Assembly (NCBI GenBank): GCA_024227475.1
Contig: JAAEUI010000614.1
Coordinates: 1-39,254, forward strand
Reading direction: 5' to 3'
From: Paracoccaceae bacterium
GTDB lineage: Bacteria > Pseudomonadota > Alphaproteobacteria > Rhodobacterales > Rhodobacteraceae
DNA: 39,254 nt
How positions within the stretch are numbered: the stretch's first letter is position 1; each line of letters opens with the position of its first letter. Position numbers and translations under genes: made by a program. Below the pieces are notes generated by a model that ran no database searches, had not been told where the DNA came from, and was given only the letters and a program-made list of their open reading frames with translations. Positions 1 to 7,562 of this stretch are shown here, piece after piece.

Positions 1-1692
1 TATTACAAAGAAGAGGTCGGCGGTCTGGTGATGGGCGGGTACGAACCCAACCCGATCCCCTGGGCAATTGACGGCTTTCCCAAGGGGTTCCACTACACCC
101 TGCTGGACAGTAATTTCGATCACTTTGAACAATTGATGGAGCTGTCATTGGGCCGGGTCCCGGCGCTGGAAAACGCCGGCATCAAGACCCTGACCAACGG
201 GCCAGAGAGCTTTACGCCGGACGGAAACTTCATCATCGGTGAAGCGCCTGAACTGTCGAATTTCTTTGTAGGCGCAGGCTTCAACGCCTTTGGCATCGCC
301 GCGGGTGGGGGTGCCGGTATGGCGCTAGCGGAATGGGTGAACAAAGGCGAACCGCCCTATGATCTGTGGTCCGCCGACATCCGCCGCTTTGGCCGCCCGC
401 ATTTTGACACCGACTGGGTGCGTACCCGCACGGTCGAAGCTTACGGCAAACACTACACCATGGACTGGCCGCACGAGGAAAACCGTTCAGGTCGCCCTTG
501 CCGCAAGTCCCCGCTTTATGACGCCCTGAAGGATCAGGGCGCATGCTTTGGTGAAAAGCTGGGGTGGGAACGGCCAAACTGGTTTGCTGACGCCTCGCTT
601 GGGGAAACCCCCGAGGATGTCTACAGCTTTGGTCGTCAGAACTGGTTCGATGCGGTGGGTCGAGAGCACAAAGCGGTGCGAGAGGCCGCGGTGCTGTTTG
701 ACCAAAGTTCTTTCGCCAAGTTTTCGCTGAAGGGCCCTGATGCGGTTGAGGCGCTGAGCTGGATCGCTGCCAACAACGTTAACAAACCGGTGGGTTCACT
801 GGTCTACACCCAGATGCTGAACGATCACGGCGGCATTGAATGCGACCTGACCGTCGCGCGGGTGGCTGAAGATGAATTTTACATCGTCACCGGCACCGGC
901 TTTGCCACCCACGATTTTGACTGGATAAACCGCAATATTCCCAAGGGCATGAATTGCCAGTTGTTCGACATAACCTCGTCCAACGCGGTTTTGTCGCTGA
1001 TGGGTCCAAAGGCGCGGAATATTTTGCAGCAAGTCACCCGTGATGATGTGTCCAATGACGGTTTCAAATTCAGCACCATCAAAACCATCGGCATCGCCGG
1101 TTGCCCGGTGCAGGCCCTGCGCGTCACCTATGTGGGTGAACTGGGCTGGGAACTGCACCTGCCGGTGGAATACGCCACAACCGTTTATGCGGCCCTGATG
1201 AAAACCGGGGCAGATCACGGACTGATCGATGCTGGCTACCGTGCCATTGAAAGCTGCCGACTTGAAAAAGGCTACCGCGCCTGGGGTTCGGACATTGGCG
1301 CCGATCACACTCCCATGGAAAGCGGCCTTGGCTGGGCGGTGAAGCTGAAAAGCAATATTCCATTCAAAGGCCGCGATGCGACGGTTGCGCAAAAGGCCGG
1401 CGGCGTGAAGAAAATGATGGCAGGATTTACGGTGGATAACACTGAGATCAACCTGATGGGTCGCGAAACGATTTATCGTAATGGTGAGCGTGTGGGTTGG
1501 CTGACCTCCGGCGGGTTTGGCCATACGATTGGTAAATCAATCGGTTACGGTTATGTGCGAAACCAGAATGGGGTGGATGCTGCCTATGTGAATGCAGGAA
1601 ACTACGAATTGGAAGTCGCAACAGTACGCATTCCCTGCAATGTCCACATGACCCCATTGATCGATCCAGGAATGGAGCGGGTTAGGGCCTGA
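1..1692 (+). CDS. Dimethylglycine/sarcosine dehydrogenase-like FAD oxidoreductase with GcvT domain, 5'-truncated by the window edge
   Basis: The reading frame is open from base 1, so the N-terminal FAD-binding part lies outside the window. The visible part starts in the C-terminal half of the DAO-type oxidoreductase domain (YYKEEVGGLVMGGYEPN) and reaches a glycine-rich segment (FGIAAGGGAGMALAEW, about residues 97-112) that closes the flavin domain. A linker typical of dimethylglycine and sarcosine dehydrogenases follows (SPLYDALKDQGACFGEKLGW). The rest, from about residue 200, is a GcvT/aminomethyltransferase-like folate domain, which in this family passes the one-carbon unit from the demethylated amine to tetrahydrofolate. 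Roseobacters usually carry several such genes in glycine betaine breakdown, but the exact N-methyl substrate cannot be told here. The gene ends at TGA 1690-1692 and is the only plus-strand gene in the left third of the window. Confidence 0.88.
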   Translation, partial: YYKEEVGGLVMGGYEPNPIPWAIDGFPKGFHYTLLDSNFDHFEQLMELSLGRVPALENAGIKTLTNGPESFTPDGNFIIGEAPELSNFFVGAGFNAFGIAAGGGAGMALAEWVNKGEPPYDLWSADIRRFGRPHFDTDWVRTRTVEAYGKHYTMDWPHEENRSGRPCRKSPLYDALKDQGACFGEKLGWERPNWFADASLGETPEDVYSFGRQNWFDAVGREHKAVREAAVLFDQSSFAKFSLKGPDAVEALSWIAANNVNKPVGSLVYTQMLNDHGGIECDLTVARVAEDEFYIVTGTGFATHDFDWINRNIPKGMNCQLFDITSSNAVLSLMGPKARNILQQVTRDDVSNDGFKFSTIKTIGIAGCPVQALRVTYVGELGWELHLPVEYATTVYAALMKTGADHGLIDAGYRAIESCRLEKGYRAWGSDIGADHTPMESGLGWAVKLKSNIPFKGRDATVAQKAGGVKKMMAGFTVDNTEINLMGRETIYRNGERVGWLTSGGFGHTIGKSIGYGYVRNQNGVDAAYVNAGNYELEVATVRIPCNVHMTPLIDPGMERVRA

Positions 1693-1702
1693 TGAGCAAC
1701 GA

Positions 1703-1849
1703 TCAGTCAAAATCCGGGATGCGTCGCATCAACTCCTTTACCGAAGTGGCTGCAAGGTTATCCGCCCGAACGCCAACCAATGGCCCGTCATGGAGCCCGA
1801 TCAGTGTGCGAAGGTAACCGTGCCCACTAAGATCTAGAGCGTATCTCGT
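1703..1849 (-). pseudogene. C-terminal fragment of an unidentified protein, cut off by a palindromic repeat
   Basis: Read on the minus strand, this stretch gives about 45 codons of protein-like sequence ending in TGA (1705-1703), with pieces such as GHGYLRTLIGLHDGPLVG and KELMRRIPDFD. There is no usable start codon. The frame runs upstream into the inverted repeat at 1839-1881 and meets a stop at 1852-1850. This suggests the 3' tail of a gene whose body was lost when the repeat arrived or by a deletion ending there. I do not recognise the family. The fragment is convergent with the upstream flavoprotein gene, whose stop is 10 bases away. Confidence 0.4.
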
Positions 1850-1881
1850 CTAATCGGATTCACAAGGGAATCGAGATACGC
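1839..1881. repeat. Perfect 10-bp inverted repeat (hairpin), left element of a pair
   Basis: Arms GCGTATCTCG (1839-1848) and CGAGATACGC (1872-1881) are exact reverse complements around a 23-base loop. The preceding CTAGAG matches the edge of short palindromic intergenic repeats common in alphaproteobacteria. It lies between two converging transcripts, so it could also act as a transcription end signal, although no T-run follows. Confidence 0.75.
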
Positions 1882-1903
1882 AGCAACATTAGATACTTAA
1901 CCA

Positions 1904-1946
1904 GGCATTTCCAATTCAATCTGAAACCGAATAAATTGGAAATGCC
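1904..1946. repeat. Perfect 13-bp inverted repeat (hairpin), right element of a pair
   Basis: Arms GGCATTTCCAATT (1904-1916) and AATTGGAAATGCC (1934-1946) are exact reverse complements around a 17-base loop, with CCTAG just outside. With the repeat at 1839-1881 it makes a tandem hairpin module 11 bases before the stop codon of the Rid-family gene. It resembles the GCATTTCCAATT-type palindromic elements scattered in Rhodobacteraceae genomes; that resemblance is from memory and was not searched. It may serve as the end of the long minus-strand operon. Confidence 0.75.
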
Positions 1947-1957
1947 CTAGCGCATGG

Positions 1958-2359
1958 TTACGCTTTCGCCAGAACGGCGGTGGCCTCAATCTCGAGCAGG
2001 GCGCCGTCTTCGACCAAGTCGCTGATCACAACCAGCGACATCGCCGGGAAATGCCGACCCATGATTTTGCGATAAACTTCGCCAATCTCACGTTGGCGCG
2101 CCAGGTACTCTTTCTTGTCGGTGACAAACCAGGTCAGGCGCACAAGATCGGAAACCTGACCACCAGCAGCCTCAAGCACTCCTCGGATATTTTTTAGTAC
2201 CTGCTCCATCTGGCCTATAAAATTGTCGGACTGGAAGATTTCATTTTCATCCCAGCCAACCTGCCCCCCGATATAGAGTGTTCCGTTACTGGCCAGAACA
2301 CCGTTGGCATACCCTTTAGCCGGAGCCCAACCTTCTGGATGAATTATCTCATGTGGCAT
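1958..2359 (-). CDS. Rid (YjgF/YER057c/UK114) family protein
   Basis: The 133-residue length and fold signature are those of the Rid family: GYANGV near residue 16, LYIGGQVGWDE near 28, a central VLEAAGG segment and the C-terminal LLEIEATAV strand. Archetypal RidA hydrolyses reactive enamines and imines using an arginine in the FPARS motif. Here that motif reads FPAMS, so the arginine is replaced by methionine, as in other Rid subgroups. A role on an amino-bearing pathway intermediate is plausible because this is the last gene of the aminobenzoyl-CoA cluster, but the canonical imine-deaminase mechanism should not be assumed. The start codon overlaps the 3' end of the upstream thioesterase gene by 11 bases, indicating translational coupling. 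Cytoplasmic; no signal peptide. Confidence 0.88.
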   Translation of the reverse strand: MPHEIIHPEGWAPAKGYANGVLASNGTLYIGGQVGWDENEIFQSDNFIGQMEQVLKNIRGVLEAAGGQVSDLVRLTWFVTDKKEYLARQREIGEVYRKIMGRHFPAMSLVVISDLVEDGALLEIEATAVLAKA

Positions 2360-2765
2360 CAGTATTTTCCTTCATCTGAGTGCATATTTTGTTGCGGACG
2401 TGATCAGGCCACGGGATGGGCGAGGCTGCTGCGTCGACTGCTACGAGTGTAGATTCGGCTTCAAACCTGACCTGCTGGTCACAAACTGCCCGGAAGCTCA
2501 GGTCAAGTGACGTTCGTCCTATTTTTGTTACCCTGACTTGAGTGTTTATTTCTTCTCCCAGGCGGCTCGGAGTTTTGAACTGCACAGTGATCTCGACTGT
2601 GGGTATGCCACCTGACCGGTGAAGATCGACAAATGACCAATTTAACTGGTTTTTGAAAAAGGCTTCCACGCAATCATTTATCATCTCGAAATATCGGGGA
2701 TAGTAAACAATGCCAGCGGGATCGCAGTGCCTGAACAAGATTTTTTGCGGGAAGGAATAGCTCAT
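2349..2765 (-). CDS. Acyl-CoA thioesterase, 4-hydroxybenzoyl-CoA thioesterase (hotdog) family
   Basis: A 138-residue single hotdog domain. The N-terminus carries the 4HBT signature FRHCDPAGIVYYPRYFEMIN (about residues 11-30), with the aspartate that acts as the catalytic acid/base in this family. Such enzymes hydrolyse aryl- or acyl-CoA thioesters. In this cluster it could release CoA from dead-end aminobenzoyl-CoA derivatives or from a ring-opened acyl-CoA. The gene starts 3 bases after the end of the LivF-type gene and overlaps the following Rid gene by 11 bases, so it belongs to the same transcript. The exact substrate cannot be read from sequence. Confidence 0.88.
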   Translation of the reverse strand: MSYSFPQKILFRHCDPAGIVYYPRYFEMINDCVEAFFKNQLNWSFVDLHRSGGIPTVEITVQFKTPSRLGEEINTQVRVTKIGRTSLDLSFRAVCDQQVRFEAESTLVAVDAAASPIPWPDHVRNKICTQMKENTDAT

Positions 2766-2768
2766 GGT

Positions 2769-3458
2769 TCAGACCCCTAGGTATCTGTCGGTGATGTCGG
2801 AACTGAGATCTGAGAAGGCACCTTGCCAAACCGTCCGGCCCTTTTCGAGGATCACCGCGGTATCGGCAACCGACGACAACTCCCTGATGGACTTGTCGAT
2901 CACCAGAATGGCCAGGCCAGTTTCAGCCTTGAGCCGAGAAATGGCGGCCCAGATTTCCTGACGCACCACCGGGGCAAGCCCTTCGGTGGCCTCGTCCAGT
3001 ATCAGCAGACGGGGGTTTGTCATGAGCGCTCGACCGATCGCAAGCATCTGTTGCTCCCCGCCCGAAAGCGAGGCCGAAATCTGATCTTTTCTCTCGTCCA
3101 GACGCGGAAACAGCTGCGCGATAGCGGCCAGGTCCCAATCGCCGGAACGGGCCGATGCAATCAGGTTTTCCTCTACTGTTAGATTGGTGAAACAACGCCG
3201 CCCCTCAGGAACCAGTCCAATCCCCATGCAAGCCACTTTGTGGGAAGGCAAACCTTTGATGTCCTGACCGTCAAACATCGCCGAGCCTGCGCGATGTTTC
3301 AACAAGCGGCAAATCACCTTTACCGTGGTTGATTTGCCCATTCCATTGCGCCCCATCATGGCCAGAACCTGGCCATCCTCAACGTTGAGGTGAACATCAA
3401 AAAGGGCCTGACTGGCACCATAGAAAGCCGAAATATTTGATAGTTTCAGCAAGCTCAT
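2769..3458 (-). CDS. livF: ABC transporter ATP-binding protein, LivF type
   Basis: A 229-residue ATPase of the branched-chain amino acid (HAAT) importer family. It has Walker A GRNGMGKST (residues 36-44), signature LSGGEQQ, Walker B LLILDEATEGLAP and the short LivF-type C-terminus. It pairs with the LivG-type ATPase to drive the LivH/LivM permease pair at the inner membrane. Relatives next to aromatic catabolic genes import aromatic acids rather than amino acids, so a 2-aminobenzoate-type substrate is inferred from context. The ATG overlaps the LivG stop as ATGA. Confidence 0.92.
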   Translation of the reverse strand: MSLLKLSNISAFYGASQALFDVHLNVEDGQVLAMMGRNGMGKSTTVKVICRLLKHRAGSAMFDGQDIKGLPSHKVACMGIGLVPEGRRCFTNLTVEENLIASARSGDWDLAAIAQLFPRLDERKDQISASLSGGEQQMLAIGRALMTNPRLLILDEATEGLAPVVRQEIWAAISRLKAETGLAILVIDKSIRELSSVADTAVILEKGRTVWQGAFSDLSSDITDRYLGV

Positions 3459-4210
3459 GCTTCAGCCTCCTCGCCCAGATAGGCACTTTGGACTGTCGGG
3501 TTGCTCCGAATCTCGTCCACCGACCCGGTAGCGATGATTTCGCCATAGACCAACACGCTGATCCGATCGGCCAGCGTGAAAACGGCATCCATGTCATGTT
3601 CCACCAAAAGGATTGGTGCCTTGTGTCTAAGTTGATCGAGGAAATCCATCAACCGGTGCGATCCTTCCGTTCCAAGCCCTGCCATCGGCTCGTCCATCAG
3701 GAACACTTTTGGCGACAGGGTGAGTGCAACTGCGACCTCAAGCTGACGCCGCTGACCATGTGAGAGTTCGGAGGTGCGGAAATTGTGAAAGTCCTCAAGG
3801 CCCACCTGCCCAAGTGCGTCACGCGCAGTGGCCAGAAGATCGGCGTCTTTCATCACCGGTCGGAAGAAGCGAAAGACATCGCCCCTGTGGCCAAGCGCGC
3901 CGACAATAGCATTCTGAAGAACCGTGTATTCCATCGCCAGGGATGAAATCTGAAAGGTGCGTCCCATACCCAACCGTGCTCGCGCCGGGGTGGAAAGCAC
4001 GGTGATATCCCGACCGTCAAAGTGAACACTGCCGCTGTCGGGCATCAAACCGCCGGCAATCTGTTTTATCAGGGTCGATTTTCCAGCCCCGTTCGGCCCG
4101 ATCAGGGCATGTATTTCCCCCGCACGAAGGTCGATACTGACGTTGTTGCTCGCTTTCAGGGCACCAAAGCTTTTGCTGACGCCGCGAATATCAAGAATGG
4201 GCTCAGTCAT
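3455..4210 (-). CDS. livG: ABC transporter ATP-binding protein, LivG type
   Basis: A 251-residue ATPase with Walker A GPNGAGKST (residues 38-46), a LivG-type Q-loop region (GRTFQISSL), the signature LSHGQRR, Walker B FLMDEPMAGL and the H-loop VEHDM. I chose ATG 4210, which gives MTEPILDIRG and has GAGG about 7 bases upstream; it overlaps the LivM stop by 8 bases. A GTG at 4222 would add four residues. It is the second ATPase of the HAAT importer and works with LivF, LivH and LivM. All are cotranscribed with the aryl-CoA ligase, which supports uptake of the aromatic acid that the ligase activates. Confidence 0.92.
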   Translation of the reverse strand: MTEPILDIRGVSKSFGALKASNNVSIDLRAGEIHALIGPNGAGKSTLIKQIAGGLMPDSGSVHFDGRDITVLSTPARARLGMGRTFQISSLAMEYTVLQNAIVGALGHRGDVFRFFRPVMKDADLLATARDALGQVGLEDFHNFRTSELSHGQRRQLEVAVALTLSPKVFLMDEPMAGLGTEGSHRLMDFLDQLRHKAPILLVEHDMDAVFTLADRISVLVYGEIIATGSVDEIRSNPTVQSAYLGEEAEA

Positions 4211-5186
4211 GGGCAACCTCACGTCCAGCGATCATTCCATAAAGCCCGCCACGCGCAAACAGGACGACACCCAGAAGAACGGCCCCCAAATAGATGTGCC
4301 AAAATTCACTCAGCCCCCCAAGCGTGTGCTCAAGAAGGATGAACAGAACCGCTCCGGCGACCGGCCCGAACACGCGCCCGACACCCCCAAGGATGACAAA
4401 GACCATAATCTCGCCCGAGGTCTGCCAGGAAAACATTGTCGGGCTTACGAAACGATTGAGATCAGCGAACAGTGCTCCGGCAAGACCGGTAATGGCCCCG
4501 GAGATTGCGAATGCGGTCAGGTACAGGCGAAAGGGGACCTGACCGACTGCCTGGATTCGTTCCTCGTTCTGGCGTGAGGCCCCGAGTGCCAGCCCAAATG
4601 ATGAGCGCGATATGGAGAAGACGATGAAAAGGACGATCAGCAGGATAACATAGCAGATTGCGAAGAACTGGATCGGGTCCATTGTGTTCAGGCCCGGAAA
4701 ACCATTCCGGACATAGAGCGACAAACCGTCCTCGCCGCCATAGGTGGACCAGGAAATCGTGAAATAGAACAGCATCTGGGCAAATGCCAAAGTGATCATG
4801 ATGAAATAGACACCAGTTGTGCGCAGCGATAAGGCTCCGATGGCAAACGCCAGCACGGTAGACAAAACAATTGCGGTCAGCCATGTCACCGGCATGGATT
4901 TGGTTCCACCTATCGCAAAAGGCCATTCCATCAGCGGTGTGTAGGTCTGTGCATGGAAGGCCAGAACGCCCACCACATATCCCCCAAGTCCAAAAAAAGC
5001 GGCATGACCAAGGCTTACCAGTCCTCCAAAACCAAGAGCAAAGTTCAGCCCGATACCCGCTATTGCAAAAACAATCGCCCGTGTTGTGAGAGTGATCAGA
5101 AACGGCTCGTCCACGAACCAGGCCCAAAGCGGGAACGCCAATAGCACCACAAGCAGCGCCGCGTTCAAGAGAGACTCTTTGCGCAT
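4203..5186 (-). CDS. livM: Branched-chain-type ABC transporter permease, LivM family
   Basis: A 327-residue, strongly hydrophobic protein with about 8-10 predicted membrane segments and the LivM-type motif GLNFALGFGGLVSLGHAAFFG near its N-terminal third. The C-terminus has GGVGRVFGPVAGA, the cytoplasmic loop that contacts the ATPases. I chose ATG 5186 (MRKESLLN) rather than the longer frame beginning at 5231, because the latter would run 44 bases into livH and adds residues unlike a membrane protein start. The stop of livH (5190-5188) sits directly beside this ATG. It forms the channel with LivH in the inner membrane. Confidence 0.9.
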   Translation of the reverse strand: MRKESLLNAALLVVLLAFPLWAWFVDEPFLITLTTRAIVFAIAGIGLNFALGFGGLVSLGHAAFFGLGGYVVGVLAFHAQTYTPLMEWPFAIGGTKSMPVTWLTAIVLSTVLAFAIGALSLRTTGVYFIMITLAFAQMLFYFTISWSTYGGEDGLSLYVRNGFPGLNTMDPIQFFAICYVILLIVLFIVFSISRSSFGLALGASRQNEERIQAVGQVPFRLYLTAFAISGAITGLAGALFADLNRFVSPTMFSWQTSGEIMVFVILGGVGRVFGPVAGAVLFILLEHTLGGLSEFWHIYLGAVLLGVVLFARGGLYGMIAGREVAHD

Positions 5187-5187
5187 C

Positions 5188-6105
5188 TCAGACGCCTCCA
5201 AACAGGCCCTTGGGCCGAAACAGCAGGACACCGATCATCAGCAGATAAATCGACATAGAAGATAGCGACGCCCCAAGCGACGTCGCCGATGAAGGTTCAA
5301 GGAACAATCCAAAGAGCGCGGGCAGCAGGCTGCGCCCCAACGTATCAGTCAGCCCAACCAGAATAGCACCGATTAAGGCACCTTTGATCGACCCGATGCC
5401 ACCAATGACAATGACAACGAACGCCAGGATCAGAACTGGTTCTCCCATGCCGACCTGAACGGATTGAATGGCCCCGATCAACGCGCCAGCGAGGCCAGCC
5501 AATGCCGCGCCGAGCGCAAAGACAAATGTGTATAGAAGCGAGATATTAACGCCCAGTGCCCCGATCATTTCCCGGTCGTTTTCACCTGCGCGAATTCGGA
5601 TACCGATCCGGGTCCGTGCAATCATCCAGAACAGGCTCGCCGCCACGATAAGCCCAACAAGAATGATCACAAGACGATACAGCGAATATTCGATGCCGAA
5701 GGGGAGCATTACCGTTCCTGACAGCCAGTCGGGTTTATCCAGAAACAGCGGGAAAGACCCAAAGGTCCAGCGGGTGCCTTCAGAGAAGATCAGAATCAGG
5801 GCGAATGTCGCCAACACTTGATCAAGGTGGTCGCGATCATAGAGCCTCCGGATGACAAAGAACTCGATCAACACACCTGCAAAAGCAGCGCACACAAAGC
5901 TGGCGACAAGGGCCAAAAGGAATGATCCTGTCGCCGCCGCAACGGCCGCGGCGGCGAAAGCTCCGACCATATAGAGCGATCCATGGGCGAGATTGATCAA
6001 GCCCATGACCCCGAAAACAAGCGTCAGTCCAGCGGCCATCAGGAACAGCATGACGCCAAACTGGAGGCCGTTAAGGGCTTGTTCAATAAACAGAAGCAGC
6101 GACAT
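5188..6105 (-). CDS. livH: Branched-chain-type ABC transporter permease, LivH family
   Basis: A 305-residue inner-membrane permease with the LivH signature GLINLAHGSLYMVGAF (about residues 35-50), repeated hydrophobic helices, and the cytoplasmic coupling loop RAGENDREMIGALGVN near residue 175, followed by GGIGSIKGALIGA. It dimerises with LivM. The gene lies 56 bases downstream of the binding-protein gene, and a perfect hairpin occupies that gap. This usually means the permease is made at lower level than the binding protein. Confidence 0.92.
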   Translation of the reverse strand: MSLLLFIEQALNGLQFGVMLFLMAAGLTLVFGVMGLINLAHGSLYMVGAFAAAAVAAATGSFLLALVASFVCAAFAGVLIEFFVIRRLYDRDHLDQVLATFALILIFSEGTRWTFGSFPLFLDKPDWLSGTVMLPFGIEYSLYRLVIILVGLIVAASLFWMIARTRIGIRIRAGENDREMIGALGVNISLLYTFVFALGAALAGLAGALIGAIQSVQVGMGEPVLILAFVVIVIGGIGSIKGALIGAILVGLTDTLGRSLLPALFGLFLEPSSATSLGASLSSMSIYLLMIGVLLFRPKGLFGGV

Positions 6106-6124
6106 GGGAGATTACCGATCTGGT

Positions 6125-6151
6125 CTCTGGCCCCACAAAGAGGGGCCAGAG
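6125..6151 (-). terminator. Intercistronic hairpin between the binding-protein gene and livH
   Basis: Perfect 10-bp arms CTCTGGCCCC (6125-6134) and GGGGCCAGAG (6142-6151) surround a 7-base loop. It begins 10 bases after the stop codon of the binding protein on the minus strand. There is no T-run, so a partial terminator or a 3'-end stabilising structure fits better than a full terminator. Such hairpins let the binding protein be expressed above the permease and ATPases. Confidence 0.7.
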
Positions 6152-6161
6152 GCTTTTCAGC

Positions 6162-7301
6162 TTACATCGAGCACTGGTCCACATAGGCGTTCGAGTGATC
6201 CGAGAGCGCGATACCCACGATTTTGTTCGTGAACACGTCGCCTTCCTGGATCACTTCTCGCACATAGATATCCTGAATCGGATGGTGGTTTGCCGCAAAG
6301 GCGAAATCGCCCCGTGTGCTGGCAAAATCAGCCGCCTCAAGTGCGGCACGAAATGCATCCGCGTCTGATACATCGGCGACTGCCAGAGCACTGATCAGCA
6401 GGTTTGCAGTGTCAAAACCCTGGCTTGCATAAAGCGACGGCAACCGCCCGTATTTCGCCTGAAAGCTCTCGACAAACGCGGCGTTTGTCTCGTTCTCCAG
6501 GTCCTTGCTCCATTGAGAAGTGTTCTTAACCCCCAGGGCCGCGGCCCCCACGGCCTGCAAAATACCCTGATCAAAGGAAAAGGCAGGGCCGAACACCGGA
6601 ATATCCACACCCGAATCAGCATATTGTTTGAGGAAGGAAATCCCCATACCGCCGGGCAGGAAGAAGAACACGCTGTCAGCACCAGAGGCACGGATCTGCG
6701 CGATCTCTGCGGCGTAGTCGGTCTGCCCTAGCTTGGTGTAGACCTCGTTCACCGGTTCACCCTTATGGAAACTCTTGAAACCGGTCAGCATGTCGTGACC
6801 CGCCGGATAGTTCGGGGCCAGAAGAAATGGGCTGGTGAAACCTTCATCGGACAGGTAGGCGCCACCGGCCTCAGACAGGTTATCGTTTTGCCAGGCAACG
6901 TTGAAATAGTTCTGATGGCAGCCCTTGCCGGCCAGCGCCGAGGGCCCCGCATTGGGCGACAGGTAGAATTTGCCCTGCGCAACCGCCGCGGGCACAACGG
7001 CAATTGCCAGGTTTGACCAGATGATCCCGGTCAAAACGTCGACCTTTTCGGATTGGATCATCTTGTCGGCCAGTTGTACCGCGATGTCGGGCTTGCGCTG
7101 ATCGTCTTCAATGACGACTTCGATATCGTTCCGGCCCGATTGGGCAACCGCCAGCATAAAGCCGTCACGAACATCGATGCCAAGACCGGCCCCACCACCT
7201 GAAAGTGTGGTGATCATACCAACTTTCACGCCTTCTGCCGACGCCGCACCAGCAATAGCGGTCGCCAGCGATGCAGCAATCAAAAATGATTTGAGTTTCA
7301 T
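6162..7301 (-). CDS. ABC transporter substrate-binding protein (LivJ/HAAT type, aromatic acid uptake inferred)
   Basis: From ATG 7301 the product is 379 residues. It has a clear signal peptide (MKLKSFLIAASLATAIAGAASA, cleavage expected after ASA), then VKVGMITTLSG and the Peripla_BP_6 fold typical of LivJ-like receptors: an LSPNAGPSALAGKGC segment, FGPAFSFDQG, and LYASQGFDTANLL. A strong ribosome site GGAGGA (7310-7305) precedes this ATG. The same frame stays open upstream to 7562 through an AsnC-type domain, which would bury the signal peptide inside a fusion. Periplasmic export therefore argues for ATG 7301 as the working start. It delivers the substrate to LivHMGF encoded just downstream. 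Confidence 0.9.
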   Translation of the reverse strand: MKLKSFLIAASLATAIAGAASAEGVKVGMITTLSGGGAGLGIDVRDGFMLAVAQSGRNDIEVVIEDDQRKPDIAVQLADKMIQSEKVDVLTGIIWSNLAIAVVPAAVAQGKFYLSPNAGPSALAGKGCHQNYFNVAWQNDNLSEAGGAYLSDEGFTSPFLLAPNYPAGHDMLTGFKSFHKGEPVNEVYTKLGQTDYAAEIAQIRASGADSVFFFLPGGMGISFLKQYADSGVDIPVFGPAFSFDQGILQAVGAAALGVKNTSQWSKDLENETNAAFVESFQAKYGRLPSLYASQGFDTANLLISALAVADVSDADAFRAALEAADFASTRGDFAFAANHHPIQDIYVREVIQEGDVFTNKIVGIALSDHSNAYVDQCSM

Positions 7302-7562
7302 GTTTCCTCCGTTGGGTTTGTTATTTCTGAACGCCTTGAACATCAGCGTTGTCACGGTTCTTTCTATTCCGTCTATATCGAGAATTCTATCGTTAACGAA
7401 TTTCCCGATATCCTCCGAAGAAGGAACGTACAGCTTCAAGAGAAGGTCGAAGGGACCACTTGTTGAGTAGAGTTCCGATTGGATTTCCCGAAGGCAAATC
7501 TCATTCGCAACCGCATAGCTTTTGCCGGGCCTGCATCTGATTTGGGCAAGTATACAATTCAT
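7302..7562 (-). CDS. Stand-alone Lrp/AsnC ligand-binding (RAM) domain, in frame with the downstream binding protein with no stop codon
   Basis: The first 87 codons of a 466-codon open frame encode an AsnC-type regulatory domain without a DNA-binding helix-turn-helix: [15 protein letters not shown], then TSGPFDLLLKLYV and DIDGIERTVTTLMF, the beta-alpha-beta pattern of RAM domains. Stand-alone RAM proteins of about 80 residues bind small molecules and form dimers or higher oligomers. The ATG overlaps the ligase stop as ATGA, indicating coupling. There is no stop before the binding-protein ATG at 7301, so translation would read through as a fusion unless most ribosomes start anew at 7301. Either the stop was lost, or two products share one frame. 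The given end is the domain boundary, not a stop codon. Confidence 0.7.
7305..7310 (-). promoter_or_regulatory. Strong ribosome-binding site that fixes the binding-protein start
   Basis: GGAGGA lies 3 bases before ATG 7301 (GGAGGAAACATG). It supports separate initiation of the secreted binding protein inside the longer AsnC-domain frame. The spacing is short but usable. Confidence 0.7.

Noticed and set aside
1692-1817. A 41-codon plus-strand open frame overlapping the flavoprotein stop as ATGA
   Set aside because: Its product (MSNDQSKSGMRRI start) resembles no family I know, and the opposite strand of the same stretch reads much more like protein, ending with a clean stop. The remnant on the minus strand was preferred.
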